Positions 49,721-60,059 of a stretch of DNA of 64,000 bases are shown here, piece after piece (the first letter of the stretch is position 1; the number at the start of each line of letters is the position of its first letter). The position numbers were made by a program, and so were the translations under genes. Source of the DNA: Leptodontidium sp. MPI-SDFR-AT-0119. Lineage: Eukaryota; Ascomycota; Leotiomycetes; Helotiales; Leptodontidiaceae. The stretch covers positions 4,340,001 through 4,404,000 of the forward strand of contig JAHLEZ010000003.1 in NCBI GenBank assembly GCA_020726505.1, read 5' to 3'. The notes under the pieces are model-generated. The model was not told the origin of the DNA. It was given only the letters and a program-made list of their open reading frames with translations, and did no database searches.

Positions 49721-50760
49721 GTAGGGGTAGTAGTAAGTACTATATTACCCCTAAGCGAGAGAGAGACAGTAGAGATTATTAAGTCTTTAAAGCCTTTCTC
49801 TTTAAAAGCCAAGTTAATTCGATTGCGCGCATTGATAGAGGAAAATTCAGTAGTCGACACTCTTTGTGTTTATAAGAGGGTGCATCTCTTAGAAGTGACT
49901 GACTTACTTTTGCCCTTATCTTTATCGGTAGGGTTCCTAGGGCTACCCGGAGCCCTAGCCCTATTCCCCTTAGCACCGCTATTACTAGTACTACTAGTAG
50001 CTATGCTATTGACCTGAGTTGTTAATGGTTATTGTAAGTGAGCTTTCTCGGCTACTTTAGCCCAAGTAGTTGATTTAGTAGCTTGAGTTTCGATTTTCTT
50101 TGTTGCTCTCTCTAAGTTAGCTACTTGAGAAGTTAGAATAGAAGTCGTATTCTTGATTCTGTTGTGTTCTGTGTATTCTTTAAAGATTTCAAGTAGATCA
50201 AGTAGTTTCGCTTGCTCGTCCCGTGACTTAGTAGCTGAGTATGCCCTTACTAGTAAGTCTCTGGCTTCAAGTACTAGCTTTTGGCTAGTATTACCGGTTT
50301 GACTACTTTGGAAGTAGGTTTGGTTTTGGTGATATTTCCCATTGAAGTCTGTATTAATTCTTGGCGTCTTGTTAATGTGTTGGTTATTGGTGGGGTTGTT
50401 TGATGGTCCGCGCTTTACAGGGGCCAGTTGAGCCGCACTAGTCGATATAAGCCGAATAGGGGTATTTTGCCCTAGGGAGTTGGAAATAGAGCCCCCTAGG
50501 TCTCTAGGGGCTCTAGGAGTAGTCTCAGTCGATTCTACTGCTCTTGAAGTTCTAGTAGGGAGTTCCCCTAAATCTCTGGTCCTTGGTGTTGGTGTTGGGG
50601 GCTCTGGAGAGCTGAAAATATCAGAAAGGGGCTCTATAGCTCCCGGCTATTACAGTGGTAATATACCACTGCAAGGCCTAGGGGCAAGGAGATCGATTGG
50701 TTAGGAGGTAGATAATAAGATGGAAACAGGTGTGGTTTAAAGGCAGGGGGGTCAAGAGTC
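49721..50760 (-). mobile_element. LINE (Tad1-like) ORF1 fragment
   Basis: The minus strand from about 50640 down to 49721 is one nearly open frame. It has a Pro/Arg/Thr-rich start, then QKLVLEARDLLVRAYSATKS, AKLLDLLEIFKEYTE, ILTSQVANLERATKKIE and STTWAKVAEKAH, and further on NARNRINLAFKEKGFKDLI and GNIVLTTTPT. This order is typical of the gag-like ORF1 of fungal Tad1-type LINEs. Stops are few (TAA near 50024 and 49872, where CAA fits). It ends abruptly at the LTR of copy C; no RT half is present in the window. Confidence 0.55.
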
Positions 50761-51613
50761 CCGAAAAGTTTTGTGTCGAGGTGTATATAGTTTATATAGC
50801 CTACGAGGTCTTTGTCCGCGACGGCCCTCCGCAGGCTCCGGGGTCACGGGACCTCGCTTCGCCACGGTCAGGGGTGAATTAGTGGCTCGCTACGGTCCGT
50901 TAGAATAGCAAACAATGACAATATTAAGCAAATAACGCCCGTAAAGTGATAGAGAATAGTAAAAGTGATATTAATCGTATAGCTTAATTTAATATCTAAT
51001 AAGCGAAAGTATAGTTATGGCTTTGGCTCTTCTTTATAGATTTTTCCTTTTATAAGTAATATCACTGTTAAGTAAGTTACGGCCCCGTAAGTAAATTTTC
51101 GATCTATAAGAGATATTAACGGATCGTAGGATGTTTACTTAAAGCTCCCTGGCTTACGCCACTAGCTCTTCAGCTGCTCTAGCAGCCTAAACCTACGCCG
51201 CCTCCCTGGCTCCTGCTCCGGCTCCTGCTCCTGCTCCTGCTGCCCCGCCTGTTATAGGCATTCTTTAGTAAGTTTTCGGTCGATCTGTGGTCCGTAAAGT
51301 AACTAACAGACGTCCGTAAGCCCCCCCCCTCCCCGCTAACCTAACCCGCGCCACCCTCCGCCTATATAGTAGGCTAGCCGTCCGTGCCGCCGCTCTGCGC
51401 CCCGGCCACACCTTTACTAGTAGTCGCTTCTCTAACTTAGAGGCGCAACTTGCTTAGATAAGTAAGTACTTTAATCCCCGTCTATTTACTAACTTATTAT
51501 TATGTTTTTACGCTCCGTTTCGGACTTGTTAAGATGTTAACGGACCGTAACTGGGCAAGTTGTGACTCTAGGTTATAAGTACTATTAGAATAATGTGAGT
51601 CCGTGGGTTTTAT

Positions 51614-52123
51614 GTGTTGCCGCCGCCGGCTGCCTCGGTGGCTCGTGTACTAACTGCCACTATAGCAGTAAAGGTACTCGCTACTCCCTTCGTAAGTTAT
51701 ATTACCTCTTTTAGCTTGTTTCGGACCGTAACTAACATTTCCGGATCCGTAGGCCGGGTTGCTAGTCCTGCCCCCGCCGCCGCCGCCGCCTCTGCCGCTG
51801 CCGCTACTAGTCCTTCTTCTGCTTCAGCAAGTCGCTCCCGTCGTCGTAACAATTCGGAGGTCGCTTCTCCAACAAAGCGTCGTCGTGGTGGTAAGTTATT
51901 AATTCTTGAACTTCCTGATCACTTTCGGACCGTAACTGACCCGTAAACAGCCCCTACTGCCGCCCCTGCCGCCCCTGCCGCCCGCCGCCGCCGCACTCCT
52001 TCTCAGAGGGCACGCCGTTTCGCTAAGCTCTATAAAGAGCTAGCGGCTCTTCACAAAGAGGAGGTAAAGGTACTAGAGGAAGAGGAAGGGACGGATTATT
52101 CTATTCCGGAGACCCCTTAGGTG
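51614..52123 (+). other. GC-rich Pro/Ala/Arg open region inside the Helitron
   Basis: On the plus strand an open stretch to 51946 (Ala/Ser-rich, SRSRRRNN, PTKRRRGGK) is followed in the same frame, after one TAA, by RRTPSQRARRFAKLYKELAAL and a Glu-rich end to 52120. It keeps GCC/CCT repeats and CG-rich codons unlike its surroundings. It could be a cargo ORF or a low-complexity accident; no family recognised. Confidence 0.3.
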
Positions 52124-52979
52124 GGAAGTCCTGAGTTGTAAATCTTATTAAGGGTCCCTTATAAGGGTATATTTTTACTTTAAAATAAAAACTAGTTTAT
52201 TATTATAACTTTTAGACTTACTTTGTGATTTTCGGATAATAACGTAACTCGTAAAGTAACTATAAATAATATAAAGTTAACAAATATTTATTAATACTTT
52301 TAGAAATATAATATTAGGCGTACAGCTTTTGTTTTTTATAAGTAATAAAACACTTAGTCCTTTTACACGGGATGTTCGTAATATACTAATATATAACTTA
52401 CTATAAGTAAATATAAGCGTTTGTAAATTTAATTTTATAATATAAAACGACTGACCTTACGTCTTATTAATCGTTATTATAAAGTATAAACGGACCGGAA
52501 ACTATTTATAATTAAGTTTAATACTTAAGCTCTCGTCTATTATAGTTAACTTAATACGTAATAACACCTATAACTCTCTATTAAAGTCGCCTCTTAGTAA
52601 TCGGGCTTTAATATAATACCTCCGTAAACCCGTTACGATTAAGCAGGTCCCGTTATATAGGCCCTCCAGTTAGTTAAGGTTCTATAAAAGAAAAATAGGC
52701 GTACCGATTTTAAGGTGTAATTGTGACAAAGATAATAAAAGTATATTAATATTCCGTAAAACCTCCGCAAGGAATTAATATAAGTCGTTTTTTACTATAT
52801 CTACGTTTATAACGTGTGTATTTATAAATTCGTACGTCTATATTTAACTTAAGAGACGACTAATTATTATTCTATTAAGCTTCGTAATAGTCGTATTTAA
52901 AGTCGAGAGCATATACTGTCCGCTAAATATATTAAGGTCTCTTGCGGCCCGTAATAAGAGGTCTTACAAGTAAACGTGG

Positions 52980-55900
52980 TTAATTAGGCCCGAAACACTA
53001 ACTAGTTAATAAATATAATCGGGAATTATAACCGAGTACTCTTAGGTAAAGTCGTACGGTATATTACTAACCTAATCCACGAATTCCGCACCGTGAGCTC
53101 CCTCGCGGACCTATATATTAATCTATAAAGCGATACACTTTAATCGTGACTAAATAAACGACTTTTATAAGTAAGCGCTCATAATATCGGCTCGTGTATT
53201 ATTCGGAACAACTAGTAAGATCTGTGTAAAGTCGCCTCCTAAGATTATAAGTACACTACCAAATAATACGTCGTCTATAAAACCCTGTAAATTAATTAAT
53301 AAGCGGTAAATAACTTTAAAGTAATACTTATATTATATTAGTACTTCGTCTTAAATAATTAAATCCGCACTCCGAAGTAATTAGGCTAATAGACTTTGTT
53401 TAGTAATACTACTTACGGACCACTTATATAAATTAATTAAGATCTTAAATTAAGAGTAAGACGTACGTCTGTTAAGTAGTAATAGGGCCGCAATACCTGT
53501 AAAAGTAACGTAAAGGACTGTTTTTCCTTGACTTTAATAGTAGTAATAAAGAGTCTTATAAAGAAACGTCTTTCCGGAGCCCCCTTAGCCTTAGGTATAG
53601 AAGTAAGCGGTTTGCGGGTTTGTAATAATCGCATTCGTGATCTCTATAAACGCCGCTCGTTAATTTGTATTTAATTAACTTATTATTTTTATAGCGCGCG
53701 TAATGAGATTATCTTATATAATCTTCGTAGTCTACTTAGTGTATTTACGGGACTAATCTCACATGTTTACTAATAAACTATACTCCGTAAGAGTTTATTA
53801 TAAGTTCGTAAGGCCTTAGTTAAGGAGAAATAAGCCGTAATCGTAATAAGGATTAAAAAGTAGTAAGGGCCACCTTAATTTTAAGTTTAATCGGTGAGCT
53901 AAGTCGTCGCAAAAGTGTACTTAGTATTTCTCCTAAATAACTTGCGGATCCGTAATTGCTCGTTAGTGGATCCTAATTAGGAAAAGTGTTTGTAAACCAC
54001 GGCCGGAGGTAAAGAGGACTGCCTTGTCGAAATAATTATATTACTCTTAATTATCTTTAGCTAGCCCGTGTATAATATAGGCGGCTTTATACGTTTAATA
54101 CGTAACACCTTCGTAATTATATAAGTCCTTAAACGACTTCGCGCTACGGATGACTGTAAGAAGTAGCTGTAAGTAAAAACGTTCACCCGAAACGGGGTTA
54201 TAATAATATATCCTACTAATCCGATTCTCGCCTCTTTTACAAGGAGTCTATTCGTGGAGCCTTAGATTTTATACGTAATAGGCCGGAAACTTAGAGTAAA
54301 GCTAGGGGCCCTTTTTCGGGTAGTTTATATTATATTTAAAGTAGGCTATAAGTGTAAAACGGGCCGTATCTCATTTTACGGCTAAGTCGTTAAGTGAAAT
54401 ATTGTTTAGAAAATATATAACTTATTCTCCTTTTAAGTAAATTATAAAGTATTAAACTAGGGGGTGTTTTTAGTAAGTAGGAAATTCAAATAATCGCTAA
54501 ATCGCCTCTAGAGGGCTTACGTATTATACTTATATAAAACGGGTAATCTTATTGTTTGTATTTAATACTATTAAGGTTATGCGGTTTATACCTTTATATA
54601 CGTACTTGTGAATATACTTAATAGCTTAAATAGATTCGTAAACTTTAACGTTAATATACGCTTAGAACTTATTAAGAAAATACGGGTTATATAATACTAC
54701 TTATTAGTTGTTTAAAGTAACGTTTTAATTACCTTTATAAATTATAAAAGTCCGACTTTTATTTGTACGGCGATATTTAAAGTACTTATTTTTATTAACT
54801 CGTGTTAATAGTATAAACTTCTTTGAAAATCGCTTTTAACACGTTAACGGATTGTTAATATACGTACGGGCTATGTAAGGAGCGGTAAGAAAGTCTCGCC
54901 TGTAAGGCCCGTGAACTATATATATTAAAATTAACTCCCGTAACTCGCCTGTAAGATCCGTAGCCTTATTTAGAAGCTCTATAGACATAATCTCATTTAC
55001 TTTAGTAGGCTATAAGTAATTAGCCGCAGGTTATAAGAAAAAAAGTAAATGTAAATATAGTAAACTACGCTTTTAATACTTAATAGTATATACGTGAGTA
55101 GTGTACTTCTAAAATAACCCTTTCTTAATATTACTTAATAGCTTAATAACCTTTAAGTGAAATACGCGAGTAATTAAATTAGGTCGGTTTATAAGTTACT
55201 AACTTGTCTTTAATTCACGGACGATTTCGGGCTATCGCGGGTTAGCCGTAGTTGTAATAAAGAGAGTTAGCCGTCCGAAAAAACGAACTATCGCTATAGA
55301 ATCTTAAAATAATTATTATATAAAGTAATCTCCTTTTATAAAAGAAAATAAAAGGATATAGCGGCGACTAAGGTCTTTAGGAGTTACGTTTTCGCGAATT
55401 AACGTATTCGTAAGTCCCTTATATACGTCCGCACGGATTTTCGTCTAATTCGATCGTAACTAGTCTAAGCGTGTAATCTTATATACGATATATGTGTCGA
55501 CGACGTATTATTGGAATAATCGATTCGTATAGAAAAGAGCAAACTATTCCTAGCGCCGTACGTGTAACCAAAACCTGTAAAAAGGTTATTAAGAAAGCCG
55601 TAACTACTTACGGACCTTCTTACAGTCACAAAGCTTTAAAGACTAATGCCATTTATATTCGCCGTATAAGAAGAGAAGGACGTAATATAATAGTATATAC
55701 GTAGCCGAAGTAACTAAGACTCGATAAAGAAGTAGACTATTACGGGTAAGTTCACGGATCGCAAGGATTATATCTCGTCGGCTAGTCTCGTTATATTCGT
55801 TAAGAAGGATCTTAGTTAACTTTTCTGTTATAGGTAAGTTCTCTCGTTACTTATTGGCTTTAGATTAAATAACTAATCACATTTGCGGGTTAAGGAGTAT

Positions 55901-56600
55901 CTGAAAATTACTGTCTTACGTTTATAAATACTCCCGAGCCGTCTTATAAACCTTTATAAACAGATTTAACTTTGTAATTATTTAGTATAAGTTATAAAGA
56001 ATCGTTATATTAAATTGTGGGTCGTGTTCTCGGCGAATATTCGTCACATAATTAAAATCGTAAAAGAATAACTAAGTAAAAGCAGGGGTTTCTTACGAGC
56101 CTAAAATTAAAGGGCCTTAATAGTAATAAAGCTCTTTATAAGCCGTAAAAGAGTTGACTTTACGCCTTAAGTCTACACGATTATCTTTACTTATACTTAC
56201 GGACGTAAACGTTAAAGCCTAGTTATAATTACGAATTTATATACGAAAGGCGTCACTTCGTAAGTCCGTTTTGTCTAAAAGCCTCCGTAAAACCTTAAGC
56301 GAGGGCCGTAAAAACTCTAATATTATATCGCCCTTCTTATAATAGAGTTTAAACTGCCCGCGGGTGGCCTCGTTAATTTAATATAACGCGGTATAATATT
56401 CACACTTAATAATTATATAACTAACGTCTAATAAAGCCGTAAGCGTAAATACGGACCGAAAACCGAAAGGAATTACCTATAAAGGGGCCGGCGAAGGTAG
56501 AGGAGGGTTATTGGTAGGGACAGGAGCAGCTAGTGGTATAGCAGGCGTAAGAGGCTCTTCTACGACCGGTAAAGGAGGAGGAGGAGGAGGAGGAGGAGGA
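52980..56600 (-). pseudogene. Helitron RepHel protein, RIP-damaged
   Basis: Read downwards. A poly-Pro region lies near 56590 (antisense of the GGAGGAGG run). The Helitron N-terminal region follows near 56000 (RREHDPQFNI). Rep at about 55240-55020 reads PDLFITTTANPR-stop-PEIVREL, then LITRVFHLKVIKLLSNIKKGLF, and ends in YLHLLFFL, where the HxH metal site is expected. The helicase P-loop region near 53590 is AKGAPERRFFIRLFIT, where GPxGTGKT is expected. DDVLFGSVLIILGGDFTQIL and VPNNTRADIMSAY lie near 53270-53200, matching the Walker B area of Helitron helicases. Stops and substitutions fit RIP. Family identity is good; activity is lost. Confidence 0.7.
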
Positions 56601-57100
56601 GGGTTGTCCGTAAGCGCTCGAGCGGCTTTAATTTCCGCGCGCGTTCGACGACGACGTTTTATAGGTCGTGGATTGTCTGTAAGAGCCGTAATAGAGCTAC
56701 TGTGAGTTTATCGAGGTACGTTTGGGTCAATTTCCTTTAGGGGTTGGCGTGAAGTCCGATTCGACTAAAGGTTTCGTCAATTAACAATCCAAAACTACTT
56801 ATAACGGACGTACCTTATACTATACACACGTCTTATATCAAGCACTAAGGTAATTCAGTAGAAAATCGCTTATAAGCCGCCTTTACTTACACGGTGCGCA
56901 CTATTAAGGAGGCGAAGAGTCTATTTTAACGTATAATTATCGAATTAAGTAGTTGTTATTTAAAGTAAGGCGCGTTAAGACGCGTTAAAAGAACTTACAA
57001 GCACGTTACGGCTACTCGCGGGCAGTTACGGACAATAAGCCGAGAATTCTAGTGTTCTTGTAATTAGCGACGGGCCACTGGCTGCGGCTAATTAGAGCAC

Positions 57101-57892
57101 TTCACGTGACTTATATTTTTAAAAATGGGATCTACAAAACGCTCAATATTATATAGAGTATAAACTGGAATTTGTTTTCGCGTTTGTTTTTACTTAAAAA
57201 TTTTATCCTATAATTAAAGTAATAAGCCGTCCCTTTTACGACGTAAGATTAGTGGCGATTCGGATTAAATCCGGAGTACTTACTTACCCTCGATCCCGAG
57301 CTATAAGTTATTTTAACGCCGACGGCGAAGCAAAGACTATTCATTAATGTCGGAAAGGTAAGGGGTGCCTTAAATAAGGCTATATTAAAGAGAGGGTTCT
57401 TTAATACTTCTTATATAAGCTTATTACGAAGCGTCTTATCGCTTTATATATTGTCGTCCTTTAGGCCAAGCTAAATACTTTATAATTCTTTAGCAAAGTT
57501 CTTTAATTAAGTTAGCACCGGCTTTCCTTTTTAGTAACGCTCCTCTTAAATAATAAGAAAATTAAACTAAACCACCGGCTAAAGAACTTATTAGCTCTTT
57601 CCTCTGTCTTAAAGTATTCGCGAGTCGTCTTAATAAGCTTATTAAATGAGTACCCTTTATTTTAGAGGTACCGGTAATAGTACGAACTAGCTTTGTCTTA
57701 TAATATTAATAAAAAAGCTCGGTTCTAAACCTTAGTCTTAATTAATACTCTTTAATATAAGTCGGCGAAAATATAAAGCTTTTTATTTAAGTAGTCCTTG
57801 TCTCCGCTATATTAAAGCTCCTTAGTATATATCTTAGTAAGATTTATTAACGATTTCGCTTAGTCCGGGGTTAATAAATTTATAATATACTA
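57101..57892. other. RIP-degraded repeat remnant
   Basis: AT-rich with scattered stops in all frames and no identified domain. It ends at the TIR of the Tc1-type element. Confidence 0.4.
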
Positions 57893-57920
57893 CTATCCCT
57901 CCCCCGGTCTTAATGTTAAA
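57893..57920. repeat. Left TIR of Tc1-type element
   Basis: 28 bp. Preceded by TA (57891-57892). Confidence 0.75.
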
Positions 57921-58375
57921 TCGTCCAAATTAACAGGGCTTTGAACTAGGGAGCACATTAGGGGTCTATAGCCAATTAAAGAGCATAGAACCTACTAGAA
58001 TTAGAGTCATGTGATTATTCTGCTAGTAGAAAACCCCTCTAGGTTCTTACCTCTTGATAACTTTAGTAACGACGACGATAATAATAATGAATATTTAAGA
58101 CTTTCTTTGCACGCCGCAGACGTTTACACGCGTTATACACGAGGTTCCTGATTCGCAGGCCTTAAATAACACTCTTTCGCCCTCGTACCCCTCTTAAGCC
58201 TCAACTCAGTCTTGGGACTCTCGAAATGGCCCTCGACTTCCGCAAACACTTATACGACGAGTATATGCGCCGTTGACTACTCGTAGTGATCGAATCCGAA
58301 TTAAAACTGCACTTGAGTTTGGCTATAACCTACGAGAGATACACTTAAAGCTAGGCTATACTCTTCGACAGATTT

Positions 58376-58520
58376 TGTCGGAACAATCACGTGCTCGCTT
58401 ACCGAGCATATAAGGGAGGTCGGTTGGCCTGGCCAACCTTCCCTCCCTTCGTACAATTCAAGAGGCATTTTTATGATCATTTTGAGCTGTACCACTTTAC
58501 CTGAGCCTAGTCTCCCGACA
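58376..58520 (+). repeat. 5' LTR of TRIM-like element
   Basis: 145 bp. Contains CACGTG (58388-58393), a CATATAAGGG box and a strong hairpin: arms 58412-58419/58442-58449 and 58422-58429/58431-58438 (GGTTGGCC-T-GGCCAACC). Confidence 0.88.
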
Positions 58521-58573
58521 TTCATGAATAGTCAATATGGCTATACATTAACTAGGTATCTAGAAGAGATAGG

Positions 58574-58702
58574 TCGTACGAATCTGGCGCTTATCCTTCG
58601 TGGAGAAATCGGCTTCGTACGAACTTATGCTAAGGGGTATTTTAGGAGATAATTCGTATGAGTCTGGCGCTTATCCTTCGTGGAGAAATCGGCCTCGTGC
58701 GA
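58574..58702 (+). repeat. Two direct copies of a ~48-bp motif
   Basis: TCGTACGAATCTGGCGCTTA at 58574 and the near-identical TCGTATGAGTCTGGCGC at 58654. Both continue through CCTTCGTGGAGAAATCGGC; spacing is 80 bp. Confidence 0.75.
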
Positions 58703-58961
58703 AGTATACCTTAGGATATTCGAGGGTTTTGGGGAAGTACAGACTCACTAGTCGAACCGCTGTATCGAGAGTACGGCTCCTGAACCTACGTCCATCACGT
58801 CTTTTATCGAGATCTCCTTCTTCGCGAAGAAGTCATACGGACTAGGAAATCTTTGGACGAATAAGCTGGTACCTTACTACTACGACAATTGCGACTTCCT
58901 CTACGTCGTACGGAGCTGGTACCTTACTACCACGACAATTACGACTTCTTTTAAGTCGTAC

Positions 58962-59428
58962 GAGCTCTGCACCCTCCGTACGAGACGCCACCCCTCGTAC
59001 GATACAAACAACACTCCTCCCTTTGCGAGCTCTTCGCTGAGCTCTGCACCCTCCGTACGAGACGCCACCCCTCGTACAATACAAAACAACACTCCTCCCT
59101 TTGCGAGCTCTTCGCTGAGCTCTGCACCCTCCGTACGAGACGCCACCCCTCGTACGATACAAACAACACTCCTCCCTTTGCGAGCTCTTCGCTGAGCTCT
59201 GCACCCTCCGTACGAGACGCCACCCCTCGTACAATACAAAACAACACTCCTCCCTTTGCGAGCTCTTCGCTGAGCTCTGCACCCTCCGTACGAGACGCCA
59301 CCCCTCGTACAATACAAAACAACACTCCTCCCTTTGCGAGCTCTTCGCTGAGCTCTGCACCCTCCGTACGAGACGCCACCCCTCGTACGATACAAACAAC
59401 CCTCCTCCTCTCTCGAGCTCTTCGCTGA
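58962..59428 (+). repeat. Tandem array, six copies of a 77/78-bp unit
   Basis: Units begin GAGCTCTGCACCCTCCGTAC at 58962, 59039, 59117, 59194, 59272 and 59350. 77-bp units carry CGATACAAACAAC and 78-bp units CAATACAAAACAAC. The last copy diverges after AACCCTCC. The minus-strand open frames across it are by-products of the repetition. Confidence 0.88.
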
Positions 59429-59643
59429 GTACTCGACTTCTCCTTCTTCTCGTACGAAGCCGTCACCCTTCGTACGACCAGCTTACGGAGCTGGTACCTT
59501 ACTACCACGACAATTACGACTTCTTCTAAGTCGTACGAGCTGGCACCTTTCTGCCACGACAATTGCGATAATACTCCCTCCCGATCGCATAAAGCTAGCA
59601 CCTTACTGCTGAAACAACTGCGACACTTGGCCAAGTGTCGTAC

Positions 59644-59714
59644 GGAGCTGACACCTTTACTGTCGCGGAGCTGACACCTTTACTGTCGCGGAGCTGACAC
59701 CTTTACTGTCTCGA
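59644..59714 (+). repeat. Three tandem copies of a 23-bp unit
   Basis: GGAGCTGACACCTTTACTGT at 59644, 59667 and 59690, each followed by CGC or CTC. Confidence 0.85.
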
Positions 59715-59914
59715 TAACTCGGGCTCGTTTCATATCTGAGGGAAGAACGCTTTACTTAGGATAAAGGCTATACTTGGGAAGAGGACGCTTCACTTGAGGA
59801 AGGCATATGCGGGCTTGTTTTTTTCCTTGATTTATTCGTACGAAGCCGTAAAGAAGGGCTAAGCTGGTGGATTGATTGTTCCGTATAATCTAATGACAAG
59901 AGAAAGATTGCCAG

Positions 59915-60059
59915 TGTCGGAACAATCACGTGCTCGCTTACCGAGCATATAAGGGAGGTCGGTTGGCCTGGCCAACCTTCCCTCCCTTCGTACAATTCAA
60001 GAGGCATTTTTATGATCATTTTGAGCTGTACCACTTTACCTGAGCCTAGTCTCCCGACA
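59915..60059 (+). repeat. 3' LTR of TRIM-like element
   Basis: Identical by eye to 58376-58520, and followed by GATTT. Confidence 0.88.

Larger units (their letters stand above)
50930..57100 (-). mobile_element. Degenerate Helitron (Rep/helicase type), approximate extent
   Basis: The minus strand encodes Helitron Rep and Pif1-like helicase motifs in the right order (see the RepHel entry). I could not fix either end; the limits are where neighbouring elements or different composition begin. A GC-rich, less damaged block (51140-52130) lies near its 3' side. Confidence 0.55.
58376..60059 (+). mobile_element. Young terminal-repeat retroelement (TRIM-like), non-coding
   Basis: 1684 bp with two 145-bp LTRs that I read as identical, each TGTCGGAACA..TCTCCCGACA. 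A perfect 5-bp duplication GATTT (58371-58375 and 60060-60064) flanks it. It lies within the helix-turn-helix part of the Tc1 transposase. The interior is made of short direct and tandem repeats rich in CGTACG and encodes no gag or pol. Strand is guessed from the CATATAAGGG box in the LTR. Base composition is normal, unlike the RIP-damaged host, so it arrived after most of the decay. Confidence 0.85.

Noticed and set aside
56511..56705. Poly-Gly plus-strand ORF
   Set aside because: It is antisense to the Pro-rich start of the Helitron protein and caused by a GGAGGAGG run.
58962..59428. CRISPR-like array
   Set aside because: Units are contiguous and nearly identical without unique spacers, in a eukaryotic retroelement.
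58842..59634. Minus-strand frames of 164-227 codons
   Set aside because: They are the 77/78-bp tandem array read in different phases; the mixed unit length shifts frame, so no stable protein is encoded.
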